A DNA stretch of 59,963 nt from Streptomyces solincola (GCF_002982015.1 NZ_PVLV01000003.1:1-59963); one strand, 5' to 3'; shown: positions 1 to 8,082, counted from the stretch's first letter. A program made the numbers and translations. Notes: generated by a model from the letters alone, not told the origin.

Positions 1-308
1 AGGGGCGATAGCGGGGCCGGGTCGGCGGGCGACGCTCGGTGGTGCGGCGTGGCGGCCGACCGGGAGGCTCCATGGCCCACCAGGCGTATGGAGGTCAGCG
101 GGCGACGGGTGGCGGCAGCCCGCTCCGGGCCGGCGGCGTCAGTCGGTTCCTTGGCGGCCTCCGGCTGGTGCGCAGTGGAGGCGGCCGGGTCGGCCGCGTC
201 AGGGTGCGACGGCCCGTTCACCGGCTTGCGCGGGGTGAACCAACCGCCACCCCCGCCGCTGTCACCCGCGGTGCCGTTGTCGGCCGACGTGGTGGTCGGA
301 GCGTCCAT
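1..308 (-). CDS. N-terminal part of an unidentified protein (runs off left edge)
   Basis: An ATG at 308 opens a minus-strand frame that stays open to the window edge (102 codons). A weak purine-rich ribosome site (GAGGCGAGG) lies about 7 nt upstream. The visible part starts MDAPTTTSADNGTAGDSGG and is low-complexity, rich in Ala, Pro, Gly and Thr, with no membrane segment or domain. It looks like the disordered N-terminal extension often seen on Streptomyces membrane proteins or kinases, but nothing identifies the family. Third codon positions are mostly G or C, which supports coding. Confidence 0.55.
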   Translation of the reverse strand, partial: MDAPTTTSADNGTAGDSGGGGGWFTPRKPVNGPSHPDAADPAASTAHQPEAAKEPTDAAGPERAAATRRPLTSIRLVGHGASRSAATPHHRASPADPAPLSP

Positions 309-843
309 AGAGTGCCTCGCCTCGAACATCTTTCGGTCGGCCCGGACGCCTTCCACGGTGGGAAGGGCGCCTCGGTTCGCCGTTGCTGCCTGGTGATCAC
401 TGCCTGTCGCTCGCCCACGGTATCGCCCGAGCGTCCGGCGTATACGAGCCGCACGCCCCGAAGGACGCGCGTGGTCGGCCGCCGTGGTCGCAGCATGTCA
501 GTCGTCGCCGGGCTGGTCGGCATGAGCGGGAAAAGCCCGGTATTCCGCCCCTGATTTCGTTAGGCTGCGTGACCGCCGTGTCCCCGGACGCGCCGTGTGG
601 TCCTGTCAGTTCCCGGGACCCTTCCGTTGTCGGACGTGCGTGCGGACCAGCGCGGCCTGCCGGCGGGCAAGGGCCCGCACCCCGGTCAAGCAGGCGGCAG
701 TCAAGCGATCACCGCGTCGCACATCGAATCACTGGGCCTGCCCTGGGCGTCCCCCTTCCTCGCGATCTCTGCACAAAGCCCGTTCCCGATCTTCACGCGC
801 CAACGCCTGTAGCCGTCAGCGATCCTTCGACCGGGCCGGACGA

Positions 844-859
844 TGTTTCACGTGAAACC
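844..859. promoter_or_regulatory. parS site (TGTTTCACGTGAAACC)
   Basis: Matches the Streptomyces ParB-binding palindrome TGTTTCACGTGAAACA at 15 of 16 positions; the 14-bp core GTTTCACGTGAAAC is intact. It lies 19 bp from the next parS. Confidence 0.9.
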
Positions 860-878
860 TCGAACGGATGCCGGGTGA

Positions 879-894
879 TGTTTCACGTGAAACA
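879..894. promoter_or_regulatory. parS site, perfect, in a 26-bp dyad
   Basis: Perfect TGTTTCACGTGAAACA. The symmetry continues outward for 5 more base pairs on each side, so 874-899 is one perfect 26-bp palindrome. Confidence 0.95.
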
Positions 895-908
895 TCACCA
901 TCGAACGC

Positions 909-947
909 ACCGCGTCCCCCGACCGAAGTGCCGTCGGGGGACGCGGT
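909..947 (-). terminator. Rho-independent-type hairpin after the GlcG-like gene
   Basis: Perfect 15-bp stem (909-923 with 933-947) and a 9-nt loop, just downstream of the GlcG-like stop codon. No clear U tract, as is usual in Streptomyces. Confidence 0.8.
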
Positions 948-963
948 GGACGGGCTGCGGGCC

Positions 964-1392
964 CTAGGCGAGGGCGCGGACCGCTGCCTCGGCGAAGCCG
1001 TGGTCCTGCTCGGGTACTCCGCCGCCGACGCCGATCGCTCCGATCAGCCGGCCGTCGCGGTGGACGGGAACACCGCCCGCGATGAACAGCAGCGGCCGGT
1101 CCAGCGCCGTCGGCAGGGTGTGGAAGAGCCCGCCCGGCTGGACCGCGTCCACGAGGTCGGCGGTCGGCGCGTTGAGCTGGAGGGCGGTGTACGCCTTGCG
1201 GGTGCTGGTCTCGCCGGCGATCAGCACGGCACGGTCGTCACGGCGGAAGGCCAGTAGATGGCCGCCCGCGTCCAGGACGGTCACCGCGACGGCGACCCCG
1301 GCCTCCTCAGCCGTGCGGCGGGCGGTGTCGAGCAGGATCTCGGCATCGTGCGTGGTGAGCGGACGGACGGCGGTGGCGGTGGCGGTGGTCAT
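964..1392 (-). CDS. GlcG/HbpS-type (DUF336) heme-binding family protein
   Basis: 142 residues, the usual length of the GlcG/HbpS (DUF336) family, whose characterised members bind or degrade heme or respond to redox; the role of this one is unknown. The C-terminal IGAIGVGGGVPEQDHGFAEA segment is the family hallmark (GAIGVxGGxPEQD). There is no signal peptide, so it is probably cytoplasmic. The start at 1392 has GGAGCC five bases upstream. It follows the MFS gene by 55 bp on the same strand, suggesting one operon under the divergent MarR-type regulator, and a strong hairpin follows. Family assignment is good; substrate unknown. Confidence 0.85.
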   Translation of the reverse strand: MTTATATAVRPLTTHDAEILLDTARRTAEEAGVAVAVTVLDAGGHLLAFRRDDRAVLIAGETSTRKAYTALQLNAPTADLVDAVQPGGLFHTLPTALDRPLLFIAGGVPVHRDGRLIGAIGVGGGVPEQDHGFAEAAVRALA

Positions 1393-1447
1393 GGGTGGCT
1401 CCTTGCTGCGGTAGGGGGAAGTACTGCCGGCGATACGGGAGTGGCGG

Positions 1448-2674
1448 TCAGGACCGGCCCGCGGGGACGGCTGCCTGCTCGGGTGCCAGCGTGCTGACGG
1501 TGACGGCGGCGGCCTGCTCCGACCGGCGGGTCTGGTCTCGCTCCAATGCCGAGGAGAGGACGGCCAGGCCCAGGGCGGCGGCGGCCAGGAGGGCGCCGAC
1601 CCAGTTGGGGGCGGTGATGCCGAGCCCGGCCGCGATCACCATGCCGCCCAGCCAGGCGGCGATCGCGTTGCCCAGGTTGAAGGCGCCGATGTTCATGGCG
1701 GAGGCCAGAGTGGGCGCTGCGGCCGCCTGGTCGAGGACTCGCTTCTGCAGCGGCGGCACGGTGGCGAAGCCGAACGCCCCGACCAGCACGATGGTCACGG
1801 CTGCGGCGATCTTGTTGTCGGCGGTGAAGGTGAAGGCGACGAGCGTCAGGGCCAGCGCGGACAGCGAGACGTACAGCATCGGCATCAGCCGCCGGTCGGC
1901 GAACCTCCCGCCGATGAGGTTGCCCGCGACCATGCCCAGACCGAAGAGGACCAGCAGCCAGGTCACGGAGGACTCGGCGAAGCCGGCGGCCTCGGTCATC
2001 ATCGGCGTGATGTAGGTGATGGCGGCGAAGACCCCGCCGAAGCCGAGGACCGTCATCGCCATGGCGAGCAGCACCTGGACGTTGCGGAAGGCGGCCAGTT
2101 CCTGGCTCAGCCGGGTGCCCTCGGCCCTGCGCTGCTCCGGGATCAGCTTGGCGACGCCCAGCAGACCGAGCACGCCGAGGGCGGCGACGGCGAAGAAGGT
2201 GGTCCGCCAGTCGGCGGCCTGCCCGAGGAAGGTGCCGGCCGGCACGCCGACCACATTGGCGACGGTGAGTCCGGTGAACATCATGGCGATGGCACCGGCC
2301 TTCTTCTCCGGGGCGACGAGATCGGCGGCGACGATCGCGCCGATGCCGAAGAACGCGCCGTGGGCGAGGGACGCGACGACCCGGCCGGTGAGCATCAGCC
2401 CGAAGACAGGGGCCATGGCGGACAGCAGGTTGCCCGCGATGAACAGCCCCATCAGCAGCATCAGCATGCGCTTGCGGGAGACGCGGGTGCCCAGTGCGGT
2501 CATCAGAGGGGCGCCGAGGACGACACCGATGGCATAGCCGCTGACGAGGTAGCCGGCGGTGGGGATCGACACCTGGTAGTCCGCCGCGACCTGCGGCAGC
2601 AGGCCCATGATCACGAACTCGGTGGTCCCGATACCGAAGGCCCCGATGGCCAGGGCGAGGAGCGCGAGCGGCAT
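1448..2674 (-). CDS. MFS transporter, DHA1 drug-efflux type
   Basis: 408 residues with about 12 hydrophobic segments, the standard size for a DHA1 major-facilitator efflux pump. The first helix carries GTTEFVIMGLLP, typical of the AraJ/YdhP/Cmx (chloramphenicol or arabinose efflux-like) group, and an A-type loop motif follows helix 2 (GTRVSRKRML). Expected to export small hydrophobic compounds by proton antiport; the substrate cannot be read from sequence. It is divergent from a MarR gene with a 151-bp shared control region, the usual arrangement for a repressor-controlled pump. Confidence 0.88.
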   Translation of the reverse strand: MPLALLALAIGAFGIGTTEFVIMGLLPQVAADYQVSIPTAGYLVSGYAIGVVLGAPLMTALGTRVSRKRMLMLLMGLFIAGNLLSAMAPVFGLMLTGRVVASLAHGAFFGIGAIVAADLVAPEKKAGAIAMMFTGLTVANVVGVPAGTFLGQAADWRTTFFAVAALGVLGLLGVAKLIPEQRRAEGTRLSQELAAFRNVQVLLAMAMTVLGFGGVFAAITYITPMMTEAAGFAESSVTWLLVLFGLGMVAGNLIGGRFADRRLMPMLYVSLSALALTLVAFTFTADNKIAAAVTIVLVGAFGFATVPPLQKRVLDQAAAAPTLASAMNIGAFNLGNAIAAWLGGMVIAAGLGITAPNWVGALLAAAALGLAVLSSALERDQTRRSEQAAAVTVSTLAPEQAAVPAGRS

Positions 2675-2825
2675 GGGGTAACACCTTCCATAGATTGCGA
2701 CTGCGCCTTACGAGCGCCCACAATAATTGCAGACGCCGGTTAATTGCAAGCGCGGGCTATTGCGGCGGTCGTCTATCCTGGGAGCACGCCGCTCCGGACG
2801 TCCGGCGGATGGAGGAGACAGAGAG
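2675..2825. promoter_or_regulatory. Divergent MFS/MarR control region with ATTGC repeats
   Basis: An AT-rich island in otherwise GC-rich DNA. TAATTGCA occurs twice as a direct repeat 17 bp apart (2724-2731 and 2741-2748), and the shorter core ATTGC occurs at 2694, 2726, 2743 and 2759. Probable operators for the adjacent MarR protein. On the minus strand TTGCAA and a TATTGT-like -10 could form a promoter for the pump; this is inference. Confidence 0.5.
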
Positions 2826-3284
2826 ATGACAGCGACAGACCCGGCCCTCACCGCCCTCTCCCAGGGCTGGTGCGCTCTCTCGCTGCTGCACGGACGGATC
2901 GAGGCGCACATCGAGCGGGCTCTGGAGAGCGGCCATGGACTGAGCGTGCGCGAGTTCTCGCTCCTCGACGTGCTCAGCCGCCAGCACAACGGCCCCGGAG
3001 GACACCTCCAGATGAAGCAGGTGGCCGATGCCGTGGTGCTCAGCCAGAGCGCCACCACCCGCCTAGTGACCCGCCTGGAGGACCGGGGGCTGCTCACCCG
3101 GTACCTGTGCGACACCGACCGGCGGGGCATCTACACCGATGTCACCGAGGCCGGGCTGACCCTGCTCGCCGAAGCCCGCCCCACCAACGCGACGGCGCTG
3201 CGCGAGGCGTTGGACGAGGCGGCCCGGAATCCCGAGCTGGCCCCCCTGGTCAAGGCCGTCGAGGAATTGCGCGTACCGGCCTGA
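2826..3284 (+). CDS. MarR-family transcriptional regulator
   Basis: 152 residues from the ATG at 2826, preceded by GGAGGAGA. An upstream in-frame TTG lacks a ribosome site. Winged-helix features are visible: LSVREFSLLDVLSRQ, then LQMKQVADAVVLSQSATTR (recognition helix), and the wing LEDRGLLTRYLCDTDRRG with the conserved D-R pair. MarR dimers usually repress the gene divergent to them and release DNA when a ligand binds; here the target should be the MFS/GlcG unit. The ligand is unknown. Confidence 0.9.
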   Translation: MTATDPALTALSQGWCALSLLHGRIEAHIERALESGHGLSVREFSLLDVLSRQHNGPGGHLQMKQVADAVVLSQSATTRLVTRLEDRGLLTRYLCDTDRRGIYTDVTEAGLTLLAEARPTNATALREALDEAARNPELAPLVKAVEELRVPA

Positions 3285-3328
3285 GAACGGCCCTGGGTGC
3301 GCCGCTCGGACAGGGCTACTCTGCGGCC

Positions 3329-3781
3329 ATGAGTGATCTTGACATCAGGGCGGCCCGCCCGGCCGATCTGCCGGCCATCGTGGCCATGCTCGCGGACGAC
3401 CCGCTGGGTGCGCAGCGCGAGTCGCTCGACGATCTCACGCCGTACAGCGTCGCGTACGAACGTCTGGCCGCCGACCCACACCAGCACCTGGTGGTCGCGG
3501 TCCAGGGGGGCCAGGTCGTCGGCACGCTCCAGCTCACCGTCATACCCGGCCTCTCCCGGCGCGGCGCTCTGCGGTCGGTGATCGAGGCGGTTCGCGTACA
3601 TGCCGACGCCCGGGGGAGCGGCCTCGGCACCCAGCTCATCGAGTGGGCGGTGGCCGAGTCCCGCCGGCAGGGCTGCCGGCTGGTCCAGCTCACCTCGGAC
3701 GCCACCCGCACCGACGCCCACCGGTTCTACGAGCGGCTCGGCTTCGCTGCGTCGCATGTCGGCTTCAAGCGGGCATTGTAA
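3329..3781 (+). CDS. GNAT-family N-acetyltransferase
   Basis: 150 residues from ATG 3329. The acetyl-CoA loop is RGSGLGTQLIEWA (motif A, R-x-x-G-x-G) and the C-terminal DAHRFYERLGFAASHVGFK is the motif B region typical of small-molecule or protein acetyltransferases of the RimI/PhnO type. It follows the MarR gene by 44 bp on the same strand and may be co-transcribed, but the substrate is unknown. Confidence 0.85.
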   Translation: MSDLDIRAARPADLPAIVAMLADDPLGAQRESLDDLTPYSVAYERLAADPHQHLVVAVQGGQVVGTLQLTVIPGLSRRGALRSVIEAVRVHADARGSGLGTQLIEWAVAESRRQGCRLVQLTSDATRTDAHRFYERLGFAASHVGFKRAL

Positions 3782-3820
3782 GGCGGGAGCGCTGACGCCG
3801 CGCCCCTCCCAGGAACACGG

Positions 3821-3866
3821 TGACGATGTTCACGTGCAACCGTGTGTTTCACGTGAAACATCGTCA
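3821..3866. promoter_or_regulatory. parS site (3845-3860) in a hairpin with a degenerate parS half
   Basis: TGTTTCACGTGAAACA at 3845-3860 is perfect. A degenerate copy (TGTTCACGTGCAAC) starts at 3825. The outer arms TGACGATGTT (3821-3830) and AACATCGTCA (3857-3866) are exact complements, so the pair forms one hairpin between the convergent GNAT and hydrolase genes and may double as a terminator. Confidence 0.85.
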
Positions 3867-3888
3867 CTCGGCACCTTGAGGAACGGCG

Positions 3889-5298
3889 TCAGGGCTGCCC
3901 GCGCCACCCGTCCGCGTCCACTCCGCCCGGTACCGCGTCTCCCTGCTCATAGGGCTCCCGGGTGAAGACGAAGGAACCGACGTCCAGGTGGCTCACCCGG
4001 CCGTCCGGCGCGCGCACCACCCGCAGGGTCTCACCGGTGAAGTAGTCGTCCAGGCCGGTCCAGGTGCCGCCCGGTTCGGCACGGAAGCGGGCGGCGCGGC
4101 CCTTGCCCCGCAGGGGCCGCAGCTCCACCCCGCCGTCGGCGACGACCGCGAGGCCATAGGCGTAGGTGCCCCAGTACCACGGCCCGGTGAGCGCCAGCAG
4201 CTCCTGGTCCACGGCCGGCAGCGGCTGCCAAGGGGCGGGGATGCGAGGTTCGGTGTCGGCGACGATGCCCAGCAGATCGGCGGCGACCGCGCCCGGCTGG
4301 GGACCCGAGGTGGCGTTCGTCAGCACCGCGGCGGCGACCCCGTCCACCACGCTGAAGCGAAGCCCCGCCAGGAAGCCCGGCAGTGACCCGCCGTGGCCCA
4401 CCAGGGTGCGTCCGGCCACCCGCTCGATCTGGAGACCGAGGCCGTAGGCCCCGTCCCACTCCCCCTCCGGCGCTGGGACGGCGGGGGCGCGCATCTCGCG
4501 TACCGTCTCGGCCCGCAGCACCCGGTCGTCGCCCTCTGCGAGGAAGAGGGCGAACCGGCACAGGTCGCCGACCGTCGACCAGAGCTGTCCGGCGGGCGCC
4601 ATGATCCCCAGGTCCTGCGCGGGCTCCGGAAGGAGCACATCGGCCCAGGGATGCACCGCCCAGCCCTCTGCGTGCGGGGCGGAAGGGCGTACACCGGTCC
4701 GCAGCAGTCCCAGCGGCTCCAGGATCTCCGCGCGCAGGACGTCCTCCCAGCTCGTCCCGCGCACCGCCGCGACCAGCGAACCGAGCAGGGTGTAGCCGGT
4801 GTTGGAGTAGTGGAACCGCCGGCCGGCCGGGTGCAGGACGGGTGCGTCCCCGAGCACGTCGCCCAATCCGGGGCGCAGGGTCCCCGGGGTCCGCTCCCAC
4901 CAGGGGGCGGGCGACTCGGCTGCCAGGCCCGAAGAGTGGGCGAGCAACTGCGCGACCGTCACCTCGCCGACGCCCGTACCGGGCAGGTGCTTCTCCAGCG
5001 GATCGGCCAGATCCAGCAGGCCCTCGTCGCGCAGCCGCATCACCAGCACGCCTGTGAACGGCTTGGTGATCGAGCCGATCCGGTACTGGGTGTCGGCGTC
5101 CGGTACGGGCGTCCCCTCGGCGGCGCGGCCGCCCGACCACACCACGGCGCCGTCCCGGGCCACCGCCCCCACCAGGGAAGGGGTGCGCCCCTCCGACTGG
5201 GCACGGGCGACCCTGTGCAACAGGGCGCGCTCCGTGCCGGGCAGCAGGGGTACGGGGGCCGGGAAGGGCGCCGAGGGCGAAGTGGAAGAAGTGGTCAT
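3889..5298 (-). CDS. Serine hydrolase of the class C beta-lactamase/DD-peptidase fold
   Basis: 469 residues. All three active-site motifs of the fold are present: SITK at about 76-79 (nucleophile Ser and Lys), YSN at 164-166 and HGG at 302-304. No clear signal peptide is seen, so it is probably cytoplasmic, like many EstB/Pab87-type esterases and D-aminopeptidases. The last 100 residues form a separate beta-rich domain like the C-terminal lipocalin-type domain of such hydrolases. The ATG at 5298 abuts a degenerate repeat block. Fold is sure; substrate unknown (ester, amide or D-amino peptide). Confidence 0.88.
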   Translation of the reverse strand: MTTSSTSPSAPFPAPVPLLPGTERALLHRVARAQSEGRTPSLVGAVARDGAVVWSGGRAAEGTPVPDADTQYRIGSITKPFTGVLVMRLRDEGLLDLADPLEKHLPGTGVGEVTVAQLLAHSSGLAAESPAPWWERTPGTLRPGLGDVLGDAPVLHPAGRRFHYSNTGYTLLGSLVAAVRGTSWEDVLRAEILEPLGLLRTGVRPSAPHAEGWAVHPWADVLLPEPAQDLGIMAPAGQLWSTVGDLCRFALFLAEGDDRVLRAETVREMRAPAVPAPEGEWDGAYGLGLQIERVAGRTLVGHGGSLPGFLAGLRFSVVDGVAAAVLTNATSGPQPGAVAADLLGIVADTEPRIPAPWQPLPAVDQELLALTGPWYWGTYAYGLAVVADGGVELRPLRGKGRAARFRAEPGGTWTGLDDYFTGETLRVVRAPDGRVSHLDVGSFVFTREPYEQGDAVPGGVDADGWRGQP

Positions 5299-5300
5299 GC

Positions 5301-5534
5301 GGCAGGTCTATCCGGCACGCCATGCGCCTGTCGACCGCGATACACCGGCACGCGGTGCGGTTGTCGAGCGCGATCCACCCGGCGCGCCATGCGGCTGCCC
5401 ACCCGCCGCGATAGACCGGGCAGCCCGCCCTGCGCCTGTCGACCGCCGCGATACACCGTGCGCACCGCACGGCCGTCGACCGCCGCGATACACCGGGCAC
5501 GCCGTGCGGCTGTCGACCGCGGTGCGTCGCCGGG
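5301..5534. repeat. Degenerate tandem repeat, about six copies of 33-41 bp
   Basis: Imperfect units start at 5330, 5363, 5397, 5438, 5475 and 5512, with a partial copy at 5301. The shared pattern is GTCGACCGCCGCGATACACC, then GGGCACGC and TGCGGCT. Unit lengths (33, 34, 41, 37, 37) are not multiples of three, so this is not a coding repeat. There are no unique spacers, so it is not a CRISPR array. Confidence 0.8.
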
Positions 5535-5549
5535 ACCCCCCGGGCGGAG

Positions 5550-5672
5550 TCACTCCCCCGCCGCCTCCCGGTGCTCGTCGCGCACCGGCATCGCCAGCGA
5601 GGTGCAGCTGCCCTGGTCGGCCGAGCGGACGAGTACCGGCTGGGTGGCATCGGCGACGTCCAGCAGTCCTCC
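5550..5672 (-). pseudogene. C-terminal remnant of an unidentified gene
   Basis: A minus-strand frame ending in TGA at 5550-5552 reads LLDVADATQPVLVRSADQGS then CTSLAMPVRDEHREAAGE. Nearly every third codon position is G or C, a strong coding signature unlike the surrounding DNA, yet no start is available and protein-like sequence stops where the transposase remnant begins. I read it as the 3' end of a gene truncated by an insertion. The family is not recognised. Confidence 0.4.
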
Positions 5673-5674
5673 TG

Positions 5675-5959
5675 GACGACGGCTGCCTCGGCCTGAGCCG
5701 CGACCTCCGCGGGCGAGCGATCACACCGCCGAGAAAATCTCGGCCGGGAGCACTTCCCAGCAGAGTCGAACAGTGGGAACGCGACCGCCACGGCCACTCT
5801 TCCGACCGCATCACCGTGGAACACGCCCTCGCCGACCACAAACGCTGGAAGCAGCAACTGACACACTGCACCCATCGCCGAGACCGCTTGCCCGACTCCT
5901 ACCGCGCCATCGCCGGCCTCGTCTTTCACCTCACGGCCAATATCCGAAGACGGCTGTGA
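5675..5959 (+). pseudogene. Remnant of an IS5-superfamily (DDE_Tnp_4-type) transposase, C-terminal part
   Basis: The last 94 codons of a plus-strand frame read like the end of HTH_4/DDE_Tnp_4 transposases: a decayed DDGCLGL (normally DxGYxG), ITPPRKSRPG, then DRITVEHALADHKRWKQ carrying the catalytic E, and DRLPDSYRAIAGLVFHLTAN. The N-terminal two thirds, with the first catalytic Asp and the helix-turn-helix, are missing; the Tyr of the DxGY motif is Cys. No flanking terminal repeats were found. A non-functional insertion-sequence relic. Confidence 0.7.
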
Positions 5960-6031
5960 GCAAGGCAAACACACCTCACCCGCTATCACGCCGCAACTTG
6001 TACCTGTTCGTTTCAGAATGCGATTCGTTCC

Positions 6032-6141
6032 GGCGGTCGCGGTGACGACATCACGCAGCTTCTGTCTCTCCTCGCCAAGGTCCCGTCCGTCGCGGGCTTG
6101 GTGGGGCGGCCGCGGCGGCGACCCGACGTCCTCGATCGACG
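6032..6141 (+). pseudogene. Fragment of a second, different IS5-family transposase
   Basis: In one plus frame the sequence reads GGRGDDITQLLSLLAKVPSV then AGLVGRPRRRPDVLDRR. This matches the central segment of IS427-group transposases (GGNRNDVTQLxPLLxxVPPVRGxxGRPRRRP before the DRGYD motif). Neither the start nor the catalytic DRGYD block survives. It lies 73 bp after the other remnant and belongs to a different transposase type. Confidence 0.6.
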
Positions 6142-6268
6142 GGCCGCGCCCCGCCCCGCTCCGCCGACATGGCCCTGACCTTCTTGCGGCTGCCGCGACC
6201 CTGAGACCGGTGCGGGGCCTGGCCGCCCGCCGGCCTTCCGTGCCGGTGACGCGAGGCGAGGCGAGGCC

Positions 6269-8064
6269 TCAGCCCAGTGCGCGCAGCGACTCGCCGAGGA
6301 CCTTCGCGCCCGCGGCGGCGACACCGGGGGGGAACGGCCGCATACCCCAGCACCAGGCCGGGCGGGCCGGGCAGCTGCCGGTACCTACCAGGACAGCGGG
6401 TGGCACTTCACGCCGCGGGCCAGCGCGGCCGCGGCCAGCTCGGTGTCCGGCACGTCCGACGCGTAACCGACGGTCAGGTGCAGCCCCGCCGCCGCGCCGT
6501 GGACGACGGCGCCCGGCAGCTGCTCGGCGAGCGCGGCGATCATCGCGTCCCGGCGTCGCCGGTGGCGTGCGCGCACTGTGCGCAGATGCCGCTCCAGCGC
6601 GCCCGACTCCATCAGGCGGGCCAGCACCAACTGCGGCAGCACGGGGTTGCCCAGGTCGGTGAAGCGTTTCGCTTCCAGGAGCCGCTCCCGCCAGCGCGGC
6701 GGCGGAACCATCCAGCCGGTCCGCAGCGCGGGCGCGAGCAGCTTGGACACGCTGCCCAGGTAGTAGACCCGCTCCGACAGCAGCGCGCGCAGCGCGGGTG
6801 CCGGCGGCCGGTCGTAGCGGTGCTCCGCGTCGTAGTCGTCCTCCAGGATCAGCCCGTCGTCCTCGGCCGCCCAGCGCAGCAGCTCCCGCCGGCGCGGCCC
6901 GCTGGTGACAACGCCGGTGGGGAACTGGTGGGCGGGGGTGAGCAGCACGACGGACGCGCCGGTGGCCCGCAGTGCGGCGACGCGCACGCCGTCGTCGTCG
7001 ACCGGCACGGGCGGCGTGTCCAGCCCTCCGTACCGCAGGTGCTGGCGTACGCCGAGGGAGCCGGGGTCCTCCACCGCGACCGCCCCGACGCCGCCCGCCC
7101 GCAGGACGGGGCCGAGCAGGGTGAGCGCCTGGGCGGTCCCGGCGACGATCAGCACCTCGTCCGGCTCGACGCGAAATCCCCGGTTCCGCGCGAGCCACTC
7201 GGCGACCGCGCCGCGCAGCCGCGCCGTGCCGCGCGGGTCGCCGTATCCGAGCTGCTCGGCCGACAGTCCGGCGAGCACCTCCCGCTCCGCGCGCAGCCAG
7301 GCGGCGCGGGGGAACGCGGTGAGGTCCGGTCGGCCGGGCGTGAGGTCCACCGGGGCGGACGTGGTGCGCAGCGCGTCGAAGATCTCGTACCCGGGTGCGC
7401 CGACGAAGAGCCCGTCCGGCCCGGGGTTGGGGTCCGCGCGACGCGGTGGCGGGGTGCGGGGTGGTGCGGGCGCCGCGACGACGACGGTGCCGCCGCGCCG
7501 CCGGCCCGAGAGATGCCCGTCCTCGGTCAGCAGCCGGTACGCCTCGGTGATCACGCCCCGCGAGACGCGCAGCTCGGCGGCGAGGTGCCGGGTCGGCGGC
7601 AGCTTGCTGCCCAGCCCCAGCCTGCCGTCCCCGATCGCCCGCCGCAGCAGCGCGGCCAGCCACTCGGCCTTGCCGGCCGCCGGCACGTCACCGGCCCGCA
7701 ACTGAAGGAAGTCCGACCCGGGCGGTTCGGGCCCGCCGCCCGCCGTCGGCGGTGACTGACCAGGCAGTACGGGGTCGTGGCACGCCGCCGCAGTGCCGAG
7801 GCCGGGTCTCATGTGGGCACCTGCCGCAGTACCGGGACCTGGGACCGGACGGGTGCCTGCCGCAGGGCCGGGGCCGGATAACGGGCAGGCACCTGCCCCA
7901 GTGCCGGGACCGGCTGCTGGGCAGGTGCCTGCCGCAGGGCCGGGCCCGGTTGCCGGGCGGGTGCCTGCCGCAGTGCCAGGGCCGGGTGCCGGGCGGGTGC
8001 CGCCGTTCTTCCGCCCGCCGTCCGCCTGGTCGCCGTGCGCCGCCTGCTGCTCCACGAGCGCCAT
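6269..8064 (-). pseudogene. MocR/PdxR-type regulator (GntR DNA-binding plus aminotransferase fold), frameshifted near the C terminus
   Basis: The frame from 8064 encodes a GntR winged helix (LGSKLPPTRHLAAELRVSRG) joined to a class I aminotransferase fold with LILEDDYDAEHRYD and the PLP-lysine region YLGSVSKLLAPALRTGW. MocR proteins use PLP as a sensor to control neighbouring genes. The frame stops after CHPLSW at 6385, but the expected ending continues in the other frames: YRQLPGPPGLVLGYAAVPP, then GVAAAGAKVLGESLRALG with a stop at 6269. Two lesions explain this: a GGTA duplication (TGGTAGGTACC for TGGTACC) near 6390 and one extra G in a 7-G run near 6326-6332. The N-terminal 80 residues are a 12-residue repeat; the native start may instead be the ATG at 7812. 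A sequencing error could explain the homopolymer but hardly the 4-bp duplication. Confidence 0.8.
7815..7994. repeat. 36-bp minisatellite, five tandem copies
   Basis: The CCTGCC anchor recurs at exactly 36-bp steps (7820, 7856, 7892, 7928, 7964). Thirty-six bp is twelve codons, so the repeat stays in frame on the minus strand, giving Pro/Gly/Ala-rich units such as GTRPATGPGPAA at the N terminus of the MocR-like frame. Copies differ at several positions. Confidence 0.88.
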
Positions 8065-8082
8065 GGTGTCACCGCCGCGCGC

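Larger units (their letters stand above)
309..963. other. 655-bp gene-free stretch
   Basis: No convincing gene is seen on either strand. The right third holds two parS sites and the terminator of the GlcG-like gene; the left end must hold the promoter of the gene leaving the window. The open frames here lack ribosome sites and show no recognisable protein sequence. Confidence 0.6.

Noticed and set aside
309..963. Several open frames in the left gene-free stretch
   Set aside because: No ribosome sites, no protein-like composition, and overlap of frames on both strands.
5330..5534. Regular repeats suggesting a CRISPR array
   Set aside because: Units run head to tail without unique spacers, repeat lengths vary and no cas genes are present.
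5729..5743. CCGAGAAAATCTCGG palindrome as an insertion-sequence end
   Set aside because: It lies inside the transposase remnant and has no partner or target duplication.
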